Both the position numbers and the translations under genes were made by a program. A DNA stretch of 11,327 nucleotides. Origin: CAZVEV01 sp964625865 (lineage in GTDB: Bacteria; Planctomycetota; Phycisphaerae; SM23-33). The notes under the pieces are model-generated. The model searched no databases. It saw only the letters and a list, made by a program, of their open reading frames with translations, and was not told the origin of the DNA. The stretch spans positions 1-11,327 of the forward strand of contig CAZVEV010000197.1 in assembly GCA_964625865.1 (NCBI GenBank), in the 5' to 3' direction. Shown here one piece after another: positions 1 to 7,699 of the stretch (position 1 is its first letter; the number at the start of each line of letters is the position of its first letter).

Positions 1-975
1 GTAGACCATCCGCCCGTACTGGCGGTCGACCATGCCGCCCTCGTTGAGCTTGCCGCTGACGTACATCGCCAGCCTGCTCAGCGACGCGTCGGGGGGCAGG
101 GGGAAGTAGAACGTCCCCTCGATCTGCCAGGGCAACTGGTTGAAGAACGTCTGGTCGATGGTCGTCCGTGCGATGCCGTCCTCGACGACCACGTCCACCT
201 TGTACTCGCGCAGTTCGAGGCGGACCTGCTGGCCCCACGGATCGACGGCCTTCAACTCACTGCCGTCGGCGCCGTCGGCCTGGTCGGCATTGAACAGGTC
301 GGCACCGCCCAGTTCCTCGCGTGCCCAGTTGACCAGGTGCGTGAATCGGGGGGCCGGTCCGCGGCGAGGGCGGCTCTCGCGATCCATCTGCGCCTGCTGA
401 CCGGCGCCTATGGCGACGGCCCCGGCGTCGTTGACCACGTCGACGCGTCCCTGCCCGACCGCGACGAAGGTCGCATCGGCAGCGGCGTCGACGGTGAACT
501 TCGTGCCCCGCGCCTCGGCCCGCCCGTGCGGCGTCTCGACGACGAACGGCTTGGCGTTCTTGGCGACGAAGAGCAGGACCTGGCCGGACTGGAGCTTCAG
601 GCGCCGCGGGGCGGCGAGGGCGTACTTGGCCTGACCCTTGACGTAGAGCACCGTGCCGTCATCCAGCCGCTCGGTCCGGACGGTGTCCTGGGCAACTCGC
701 CACGGGTCCAGCCTCGAATCGGCGGGCTGGAAGATCATCCAGGCGACGGCAATGAGCGCCGCGGCCGCCGCAGCGTACGATGCGTATCGGACGAATCGCA
801 ACATGATGGACCTGCCTTCCTGCTGTTGGCCTGCCCTTGCCGTCCCGCGGTCGAACTGCTTCTTCAGTTCGGCCAGCATCTGCTGCTTCCGCTCGGGGTC
901 CAGCTTCGGCGTGGCCGGGGCGTTGTGGAGGAGATGGGAGATGTTCTCGTCGAAAATGTCATGGTCGTCGGGCAT
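1..975 (-). CDS. FecR-domain membrane protein with VIT domain (partial, C-terminus off the left edge)
   Basis: The reading frame is open for 325 codons, from ATG at 975 to the window edge. Residues 1-55 are polar and probably cytoplasmic, with a Lys/Gln-rich helix around 28-42. Residues 64-82 form one Ala-rich membrane segment. Residues 95-198 match a FecR domain, including VETPHGRAEARGTKFTV at about 146-162, the characteristic 'gT.F.v' core. From about 245 the sequence changes to a VIT (vault/inter-alpha-trypsin) domain: an alternating strand, then 'TTIDQTFFNQ' and 'EGTFYFPLPPDASLS'. VIT domains are usually followed by a von Willebrand A domain, which would lie outside the window. The ATG overlaps the sigma-factor stop codon by one base (TAATG), and GGAGG at 986-982 lies 6 bases upstream, so translation is probably coupled. 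FecR proteins often act as sigma regulators across a membrane. That role is likely by context but not shown; a structural surface role is possible. Confidence 0.88.
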   Translation of the reverse strand, partial: MPDDHDIFDENISHLLHNAPATPKLDPERKQQMLAELKKQFDRGTARAGQQQEGRSIMLRFVRYASYAAAAAALIAVAWMIFQPADSRLDPWRVAQDTVRTERLDDGTVLYVKGQAKYALAAPRRLKLQSGQVLLFVAKNAKPFVVETPHGRAEARGTKFTVDAAADATFVAVGQGRVDVVNDAGAVAIGAGQQAQMDRESRPRRGPAPRFTHLVNWAREELGGADLFNADQADGADGSELKAVDPWGQQVRLELREYKVDVVVEDGIARTTIDQTFFNQLPWQIEGTFYFPLPPDASLSRLAMYVSGKLNEGGMVDRQYGRMVY

Positions 976-1580
976 TATGCGCCTCCGAGTTCTTCAAGAT
1001 GGACTGACGTGCCGGCCAACGCCGCGAACGTCTGCTTGAACGCCTTGCGGGCACGCTTGAGCAGGCCCTTGACGGCGTCTACGGTGGTCGATCGCTCGGC
1101 CGCGATCTGCTGCAACGACTTGTCGTCCATGTACTTGGCCTGGAGGACGACGCGATAGTGTTCGGGCAGGTTCGCCAGCGTCATGCCCACCAGGTCCTGG
1201 GTTTCGCGGGCCTCGGCGACCTCGATGCTCAGCGGCGTGCGATCCAGTTCGGCCACCATCCGCAGCAGCGAGCGGTCAACCGAGTCCCACAGGGCCGCCA
1301 GGGGCCGGTGGCCGCGCTGGCGCAACACGTCGCGGATGCAGTTCCGCGACATCGTGCACAGCCACGAGACCATCGGCCCGCGATCGGGGTCGAAGGCGTC
1401 CAGGCGCTGAAGCGCCCGGGTGAAGGTTTCCTGCGTGACCTCGGCGGCCAGGTCGGCGTTGCGCCCAACTCGATAGAACGCAAAGCCGTACACCGCGTCG
1501 GCGTGCAGGTTGAACCACGTTTCGAGTGCGTCCGGGTCGCGACGTCGCATCCGGGCGACCAGGTCCGCATCCGATTCCAT
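975..1580 (-). CDS. ECF-type RNA polymerase sigma-70 factor
   Basis: This is a 201-residue protein, a normal length for an extracytoplasmic-function sigma factor. Region 2 spans about residues 20-90 and contains 'DLAAEVTQETFTRAL' and 'WLCTMSRNCIRDVLRQ', the core-binding and -10 recognition helices. Region 4 spans about 126-186 and contains 'LANLPEHYRVVL' and 'TTVDAVKGLLKRARKAF', the helix-turn-helix that reads the -35 element. A short tail of about 15 residues follows. I chose ATG at 1580 because 'MESDADLVARMRRRD' fits how these proteins usually begin, but no good ribosome site precedes it. A TTG at 1604 has GGAG 5 bases upstream and would add 8 residues, so the start is uncertain. The gene heads a two-gene unit with the overlapping FecR/VIT gene. 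Its targets cannot be read from the sequence. The untranslated stretch upstream contains a 6-bp hairpin (1620-1635), but I see no convincing promoter. Confidence 0.93.
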   Translation of the reverse strand: MESDADLVARMRRRDPDALETWFNLHADAVYGFAFYRVGRNADLAAEVTQETFTRALQRLDAFDPDRGPMVSWLCTMSRNCIRDVLRQRGHRPLAALWDSVDRSLLRMVAELDRTPLSIEVAEARETQDLVGMTLANLPEHYRVVLQAKYMDDKSLQQIAAERSTTVDAVKGLLKRARKAFKQTFAALAGTSVHLEELGGA

Positions 1581-1754
1581 GCCTTTGATCTGTGCCACGT
1601 TCAACGGTTCTCCATGTAACGGGCGTCTTCGCCCGGCCGGCGCCTGGCCGCACGTGCTTCTACAGTCAATTGTCAGCGAACCGCCCGCGGGTGTCACAGT
1701 TTTTCGTATCACTTCACAGAGACCCGGCAGTCGTCGTCACAAGACGGGCAAACG

Positions 1755-1776
1755 CCCACGGGTCCTATCCCGTGGG
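1755..1776. repeat. 8-bp perfect stem-loop
   Basis: CCCACGGG at 1755-1762 and CCCGTGGG at 1769-1776 are perfect inverted arms around the 6-base loop TCCTAT. GGGC at 1746-1749 could pair instead with GCCC at 1754-1757, which overlaps the left arm, so two exclusive foldings exist in a plus-strand transcript. No T-run follows on either strand, so a standard terminator is unlikely. It lies 20 bp from the larger inverted repeat and may belong to the same element. Function unknown. Confidence 0.55.
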
Positions 1777-1796
1777 GTATCTGATCCACAAAGCAG

Positions 1797-1869
1797 GTAG
1801 GGCGTGCAACTTGTTGCACGCGGAAGGGATGGTGCAGACGTTCCGCGTGCAACGAGTTGCACGCCCTAC
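1797..1869. repeat. 29-bp inverted repeat made of two smaller palindromes (REP/BIME-like)
   Basis: The arms 1797-1825 and 1841-1869 are complementary over 29 bp with one mismatch (T1812 opposite G1854, a G-U pair in plus-strand RNA), around a 15-base loop. Each arm is itself a palindrome: CGTGCAAC-TT-GTTGCACG at 1803-1820 and CGTGCAAC-GA-GTTGCACG at 1846-1863, each extended by one further pair. The DNA could therefore fold as one long hairpin or two short ones. This nested design resembles paired REP elements of bacterial genomes. It could also be a strong structure blocking read-through between the divergent genes, or a protein-binding site. There is no T-run, and no transposase nearby. Confidence 0.8.
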
Positions 1870-2038
1870 ACTTCCGCCCCTCCGCCTCGAACCCAGCCGG
1901 ACCTCCTGGCACGCACGAGGCCGCGGCCTAAGCGACGATCTCTCGGCCGAAGGGGTAGGTGGGGTCTGAAGACGCGGCAGGCGGCTACGGGGCGGCCAGC
2001 GGGCTTGGCCGGGACGTCCGTCAAACGAGCCTTTCAGA

Positions 2039-2067
2039 TTGCTCTCCGATCGCGGCGGGCCTAGAAT
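2039..2067 (+). promoter_or_regulatory. Candidate sigma-70 promoter for the sulfatase gene
   Basis: TTGCTC (2039-2044) and TAGAAT (2062-2067) are separated by exactly 17 bp. The -10 box matches TATAAT at five of six positions and the -35 box keeps TTG. Transcription would begin near 2074, giving a leader of about 34 bases before the GTG at 2108. This also argues against starting the protein at the in-frame TTG at 2039, which is the -35 box itself. Confidence 0.5.
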
Positions 2068-2107
2068 CCTTATTCCGTATCACACTCTCCCAGGAAAGGG
2101 CAATGCC

Positions 2108-3649
<1,542 letters not shown>

Positions 3650-3684
3650 GAACAGCCTCGACGAGTCGGCGGAACATAATCACA

Positions 3685-3728
3685 GAGACGGCGGGGCCGT
3701 TGCGAAAGACAACAGGCCCCGCCGTCTC
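3685..3728. terminator. Bidirectional hairpin terminator between convergent genes
   Basis: GAGACGGCGGGGCC (3685-3698) and GGCCCCGCCGTCTC (3715-3728) form a perfect 14-bp stem. Inside it GTTG (3699-3702) can pair with CAAC (3710-3713), leaving a bulged A and a 7-base loop CGAAAGA. It starts 35 bp after the sulfatase stop and lies 22 bp beyond the PEP-CTERM stop, so it would serve both converging transcripts. Neither strand has a T-run after the stem, so it departs from the classical intrinsic terminator. Confidence 0.75.
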
Positions 3729-3750
3729 AACGAGTCTGGATGAATCCGCC

Positions 3751-4737
3751 CTACCTGCGCCTGCGGCGCAGAACCGCCAGGCCGCCCAGGGCCAGCAGGC
3801 TCATCGTTGCCGGCTCGGGGATGAATCCGATGATGAACGGCGAGAACTCATGGGTGCGCACGGTGAGCCAGTTCTCGTCGGTGTTGCGGGCAATCACTTC
3901 GAGGTACTTGTAGCCGCCGGTCACGCCATCGCGATGCCACAATCCCAGGTTGTTCTCTTCGTCCAGCGTCATGCCCGTGTCGTTGTATTGGACGGTCAGT
4001 TCGGCAGTGCCGAAGCCCCCGTCGAAATCGATCATCCAGACCTGCATCGTGTTGTTCGGGCCCCACATCCGAAGCGTGCCCGGGTCGTACGGGTCCACCC
4101 CGCCGAACATGTCAGTGAACTCCTGGTACGTTATCCCGTCCTTGTACTCGACTCCGAGGATTCCGCCGTCCGAGACGATATCGAAGTCGACCGTGATGCC
4201 GCCGTCCTGGCCGCTCTTGCCTCCGCCGTAGAAGTCCTGCGAGACGTTCTGGCCCGGCAAGGTGGGATCGAAATACCCGTTGACCGCCTCGACGTGACTG
4301 CGGTACAGGACGATGTTTCTCCGGAGGACTTCGAAGTCGACATCCGACACGTCATCGCGATGAACGACAGACCCGATGTGCACGCGCTCGCCGGGGTCGA
4401 GCGTAAGGCCCACGCCGAACGTAAGCTCATCAATCTGCCACAACGCGGCCTGCCCCTCTTGCCAGTCACCGATGCCCCGGTCTGCGAAACTGATCCAACC
4501 GTTGTACGTCAGCTTTCTCTCCGGGTGGCTCAACAGCCAGTACTGGTGGATCGTCAGCGCAGCGGTCGCATGCGTGTTGTGGATGAACGCATTGGACGCC
4601 ATGTCCACCTGCACGATTATGGGACCGCCATCGACGGTGCTGAACGCGTGGGCAGTGCCCGGCAGGGCCACCAATATCGCGAGCATGAGGGACACGGATA
4701 TCAGCGTGCGATACGTCCGAGTTGAGGGATGGAACAT
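3751..4737 (-). CDS. PEP-CTERM sorting-domain surface protein, body of unknown function
   Basis: This 328-residue protein has a signal peptide at 1-31 (cleavage after 'GTAHA') and ends in a textbook PEP-CTERM tail: PEP at 307-309, a hydrophobic stretch of about 13 residues, and five arginines at the very end. Such tails direct export, recognition by an exosortase and attachment to the cell surface or matrix. The body (about 32-300) has no cysteines and is rich in Gly, Asp and aromatic residues, with repeated 'VDFD' and 'MIDFDGGFG' stretches suggesting a beta-sandwich fold. I do not recognise its family. The start is supported by AAGGAG at 4752-4747, 9 bases before the ATG. It lies 193 bp after the HzsA-like gene in the same direction and has a candidate promoter of its own, so it may be expressed separately. 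No exosortase gene is in the window. Confidence 0.9.
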   Translation of the reverse strand: MFHPSTRTYRTLISVSLMLAILVALPGTAHAFSTVDGGPIIVQVDMASNAFIHNTHATAALTIHQYWLLSHPERKLTYNGWISFADRGIGDWQEGQAALWQIDELTFGVGLTLDPGERVHIGSVVHRDDVSDVDFEVLRRNIVLYRSHVEAVNGYFDPTLPGQNVSQDFYGGGKSGQDGGITVDFDIVSDGGILGVEYKDGITYQEFTDMFGGVDPYDPGTLRMWGPNNTMQVWMIDFDGGFGTAELTVQYNDTGMTLDEENNLGLWHRDGVTGGYKYLEVIARNTDENWLTVRTHEFSPFIIGFIPEPATMSLLALGGLAVLRRRRR

Positions 4738-4849
4738 GGTGCGTCTCTCCTTCTTCCACTAAGGGACTACGAGCCTAAGTCTTGTCGTTCTCCGAAATCG
4801 ATATGCCGCCCGTTTACGCGTCCGAACTGGCAAGCACAACCGATTACAA

Positions 4850-4878
4850 TATATACACGAAAACACCTGATTGTGCAA
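4850..4878 (-). promoter_or_regulatory. Candidate promoter for the PEP-CTERM gene
   Basis: Read on the minus strand, TTGCAC (4878-4873) and TATATA (4855-4850) are spaced by 17 bp in an AT-rich island that stands out in this GC-rich DNA. The two boxes match consensus at three and four of six positions. TATATT, shifted by two bases, is an alternative -10 box. The leader would be about 105 bases, long enough to carry regulatory structure, though I see no known riboswitch in it. Confidence 0.45.
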
Positions 4879-4881
4879 GAG

Positions 4882-4923
4882 AAAAAACCACGCCATGCGC
4901 GCCTTTCTCTCACGGCAAGGCGC
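4882..4923 (-). terminator. Possible weak terminator after the HzsA-like gene
   Basis: On the minus strand, GCGCCTT (4923-4917) pairs with AAGGCGC (4905-4899) across an 11-base loop, and a run of six T follows at 4887-4882. The T-run begins 11 bases after the stem, too far for a classical intrinsic terminator, so termination may be partial or absent. Confidence 0.3.
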
Positions 4924-4930
4924 CCGCTCA

Positions 4931-7612
4931 CTATCGGGAAGAGGTGGCTGCTCCGGACGAACGGTCGTCGTAGACGCGACGGCCGGAAAGGATAGCGCGC
5001 CGGTTGCGCTGCTCGATCGCGCGACGCCTGGCGAGGAAGTCCAGGCGCCGCTGGTCGGCCTCGCATGGCCTGAAGCCCGGCATGTCCGACCGCGGATGGG
5101 CTCGCAGGCGCTCGGCGCCTTTGCGGATCAGCGCGAGGGCCTGAACGTACTTGGAGTCAGCCTTGTCGGCAAAACCGCTCAAGCACAGGCTGCGCTCTGG
5201 TCGCGTGAAGTTGATCGGCGATCCGTAGCGCATGATCAGCCCGTTGAGCTGCGGGACGTTGTAGCTCCTCGCCTCGTTCCAGCCGTACTTGACCTTGCCC
5301 GGCGCGGCGGCCGCGAGCTTGCCGAGGGCGACCATCTCCTTATGGTCCAGCGGGCAGCGGCCGAACGTGTGCGTACGATAATACGTCACGTGCGAGGGAT
5401 AGTACGGCACGTTCAGGTCGATCCAGGTGATGATGCGGTCGAGGTCTTCGGCGCTGAGCTTGACGCGCGGCTTGCCCTTGCCCCCCGCGGGGACGTGCCC
5501 CGCGCGCAGCATGTCCACCAGGCGGCTTTGGCGCGCGCCCCACGAATACGGCGGGATGACCTTCGTGGGCCCGGCGCCGACCGAGCAGACCAGCGGTTTC
5601 GGCTCGCCGGGCTTCGCGCGGACCCAGACCGCCGGCGAGCGCGACATCAGGTTCGTGTACGACAGGTTGAACGCGGGGCCCTTGTCGCCGGAGAGGTTGA
5701 TCACCCGGGCCTTGCCGCTCGGGTCGCCCTTGGCGTCGTAGTCGTGGCAGCGGACACAGTGCCTGTCGAGCACGGGCTGGACCTCGACGGCGTAGGAGAA
5801 CTTCCGCGCCGGACCGTACCACGGATCGAGGGGCGACGGGCCTCGCCTGGCCGCCATCGACTGACCCGACGACGACGAGGCGGGCTTGAGGTGGTCTTCA
5901 TGACACCCTACGCAGGAGGCGGCCTCTCCGCCCTGGAGCATCGTGCCGCTCCGCATCGAGTGGATCATCATCCCGTCGGCGTCGAGCAGTTGGAAGTGGA
6001 CAAACTTGTCCGCCGGCACGGTGAAGTAGGCAGACCCGTCACGTTCCACCGGAGCGCGGCCGAGGATGCGCTTGTTGTTGTAGTGGTGCCAGTTCAGCGC
6101 AACCGGATGGTGGCTGTCCCGGCTGCGTACGGGCGTCCAGTCGCCGATGCCTCGCGGAGGGTAGGTGCGCTTGGACGGGGCCTCGACGACGCGGATGAAC
6201 TTGACGGCCCCGCGGCTGACGCGGTCCATCGACTCGCCCACGTAGACGTTCTGCACGTGAAACGTGCCCGTGTCTTTCGCCAGGTCGATGCGCGAAGGGA
6301 TAACCGGCGGGCGGGTGCGCGGAGCAAGAGGCATCGGATCGAAGCAACCCGGGGCCTCGGCACAGAGCAGCACCTCGTTGCCGAACGTATCGACCAGGAA
6401 CAGGCCCATCCGCCCGCGGCGGGCCACCTGGCGCGAGCAGAGGAAGTGCTTGTCCGATAGCGGGTACGGGTCCTCGTACTTCACCCGGATGCCGCGGAAG
6501 CTGTCGAACCGGTTGCCCACGCGCTCCTCGTGGTCCCAGTGGGTCATGTAAGGCCGGATGTCCGCGGGCCAGCTCCGGAGGACCGGCTCCATGCCGTCCA
6601 GTCCCCGGCTGCGGTCGCCTATGACCATGGCGCCCCAGGCCAACTCGTGCACCGCGCCGAAGACGGCCACGAACTGACGCGTGTCCGGCACGACGCGGGC
6701 GTCGACAACCGGCCCGGGCTGCCAGCCGTACCCGCCCCAGTACAACGCATGGTTCGTTCCGTCGGGGTTGGCCGTCCACAGCCCGTAGGCCGACGCGTAG
6801 TGCTTGTCCACGTACTCCCACCGCGTGTAGAGGATTCGCCCGTCGGGCATGAGCGAGGCGCGGCCCTCGAACTGCGTGTTGTAGCCGATCTGGCGGATGT
6901 TGGACCCGTCAGCGTTCATGGTGAACAGGTTGGCCATCAGGTGACGCTGACACGGGATGTACTTCGGGTCGCGCGTCGAGCTGAAGATGATCTTGCCGTC
7001 CGGCATGTACACCGGCTGGATGTCCGAGACGCGCGGGGCGAACGTCAGTTGCTTCAGCCCGCCGCCACTTGCGTTGATCTCGTACAGGTGATAATCGTCG
7101 GCTGCGTCGCGCCGCATCGAGAAGACGACCTTCTTCCCATCAAAGTGCACGTCCGGGTCGCGGATGATGCCCTTGGGCGCGGCGAGGACCGTCGTGACCC
7201 TGCCCGTCGCCGCGTCCAACCGCTTCAGCGCCCCCCCGCCGCGGAAGCAGTGTGTGTTGATCTCTCCCGTCTGGTACATCGTCGCTTCGGCGCCGTGCTC
7301 GTTGGTGTACTGCGCCCGCGTGACAAACAGGATGGGCTGCCCGCTGACCAGCGGGTTGGCTCCCAGCGCCTCGCGCCGCAGCGCCGCCAAGGCCGCGGCG
7401 TCCGGCGTCTTGCCCAGCGCCGCCAGTCGGTCGAGATACTCCCGCCCCTTGGGATACCTGTCGCCGAATGTTGCGATCAGATCATCAATCGCCACCCGCA
7501 GCGACGCAGCATCGCCTGCCGCCGGCGCCGCGCCGCGAGCATCGCCCGCCGCGCCCGACCACGCCATTGTCCCCAGAAGCACTGCCATCAAGAGCCGCGT
7601 CTTCATGTCCAT
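4931..7612 (-). CDS. Exported HzsA-like dihaem c-type cytochrome with beta-propeller
   Basis: This 893-residue protein has a signal peptide (about 1-28), so it probably acts in the periplasm or on the surface. Residues about 130-300 carry TolB/WD40-like propeller repeats, seen as 'DPDVHFDGKKVVFS' (near 158), 'YMPDGKIIFSSTRD' (near 204) and 'LMPDGRILYTRWEY' (near 256). Residues about 423-575 resemble the middle domain of the hydrazine synthase alpha subunit, with 'VPADKFVHFQLLDADG' leading into the first haem site CVGCH (C567, C570, H571). The second site, CVRCH (C619, C622, H623), sits in 'VQPVLDRHCVRCH', like planctomycete cytochrome c domains. Such HzsA-related proteins occur in many bacteria that do not perform anammox. 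No beta or gamma subunit is seen here, so hydrazine synthesis should not be inferred. The start has AGGAG about 6 bases upstream; a second ATG at 7606 is also possible. The reaction and electron partners are unknown. Confidence 0.85.
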   Translation of the reverse strand: MDMKTRLLMAVLLGTMAWSGAAGDARGAAPAAGDAASLRVAIDDLIATFGDRYPKGREYLDRLAALGKTPDAAALAALRREALGANPLVSGQPILFVTRAQYTNEHGAEATMYQTGEINTHCFRGGGALKRLDAATGRVTTVLAAPKGIIRDPDVHFDGKKVVFSMRRDAADDYHLYEINASGGGLKQLTFAPRVSDIQPVYMPDGKIIFSSTRDPKYIPCQRHLMANLFTMNADGSNIRQIGYNTQFEGRASLMPDGRILYTRWEYVDKHYASAYGLWTANPDGTNHALYWGGYGWQPGPVVDARVVPDTRQFVAVFGAVHELAWGAMVIGDRSRGLDGMEPVLRSWPADIRPYMTHWDHEERVGNRFDSFRGIRVKYEDPYPLSDKHFLCSRQVARRGRMGLFLVDTFGNEVLLCAEAPGCFDPMPLAPRTRPPVIPSRIDLAKDTGTFHVQNVYVGESMDRVSRGAVKFIRVVEAPSKRTYPPRGIGDWTPVRSRDSHHPVALNWHHYNNKRILGRAPVERDGSAYFTVPADKFVHFQLLDADGMMIHSMRSGTMLQGGEAASCVGCHEDHLKPASSSSGQSMAARRGPSPLDPWYGPARKFSYAVEVQPVLDRHCVRCHDYDAKGDPSGKARVINLSGDKGPAFNLSYTNLMSRSPAVWVRAKPGEPKPLVCSVGAGPTKVIPPYSWGARQSRLVDMLRAGHVPAGGKGKPRVKLSAEDLDRIITWIDLNVPYYPSHVTYYRTHTFGRCPLDHKEMVALGKLAAAAPGKVKYGWNEARSYNVPQLNGLIMRYGSPINFTRPERSLCLSGFADKADSKYVQALALIRKGAERLRAHPRSDMPGFRPCEADQRRLDFLARRRAIEQRNRRAILSGRRVYDDRSSGAATSSR

Positions 7613-7654
7613 GCCCTTCTCCTGATCCGCCCCCGCCGAAGCGTCCGTTTAGCG

Positions 7655-7670
7655 GGCGAGCTTGCTCGCC
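7655..7670. repeat. 7-bp hairpin with CTTG centre in a gene-gene spacer
   Basis: GGCGAGC (7655-7661) and GCTCGCC (7664-7670) are perfect inverted arms around TT; as RNA this gives a 6-bp stem capped by a CUUG tetraloop, a stable loop type. It lies in the 87-bp gap between the PQQ-protein stop and the HzsA-like start. It could stabilise or partly end the upstream message, or be a dispersed palindrome. No T-run follows. Confidence 0.5.
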
Positions 7671-7699
7671 GTGTATCGTCGACCGGCGTCTTCGCCCCG

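Larger units (their letters stand above)
1581..2107. other. Divergent intergenic region between sigma-factor and sulfatase genes
   Basis: I see no believable gene in this 527-bp stretch. It separates two divergent genes and holds regulatory and repeat sequence: a 6-bp hairpin at 1620-1635 (loop TCTT) in the likely leader of the sigma gene, an 8-bp hairpin at 1755-1776, a large nested inverted repeat at 1797-1869, and the candidate sulfatase promoter at 2039-2067. The remainder (about 1870-2030) is GC-rich with no clear signal. Confidence 0.7.

Noticed and set aside
1918..1929. Perfect 12-bp palindrome AGGCCGCGGCCT as an operator
   Set aside because: Made almost wholly of G and C, so it can easily occur by chance here, and nothing nearby supports a binding site.
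2039..2107. N-terminal extension of the sulfatase from TTG at 2039
   Set aside because: It would put 23 polar residues before a clear signal peptide and overlaps the candidate -35 and -10 boxes.
3685..3728. Hairpin as part of an insertion-sequence end
   Set aside because: Its place midway between two convergent stop codons and the perfect GC-rich stem fit a shared terminator; no transposase or target duplication is visible.
4931..7612. Annotation as hydrazine synthase alpha subunit (anammox)
   Set aside because: Only the family-level layout is shared; partner subunits are not seen and a key tyrosine position appears to be leucine.
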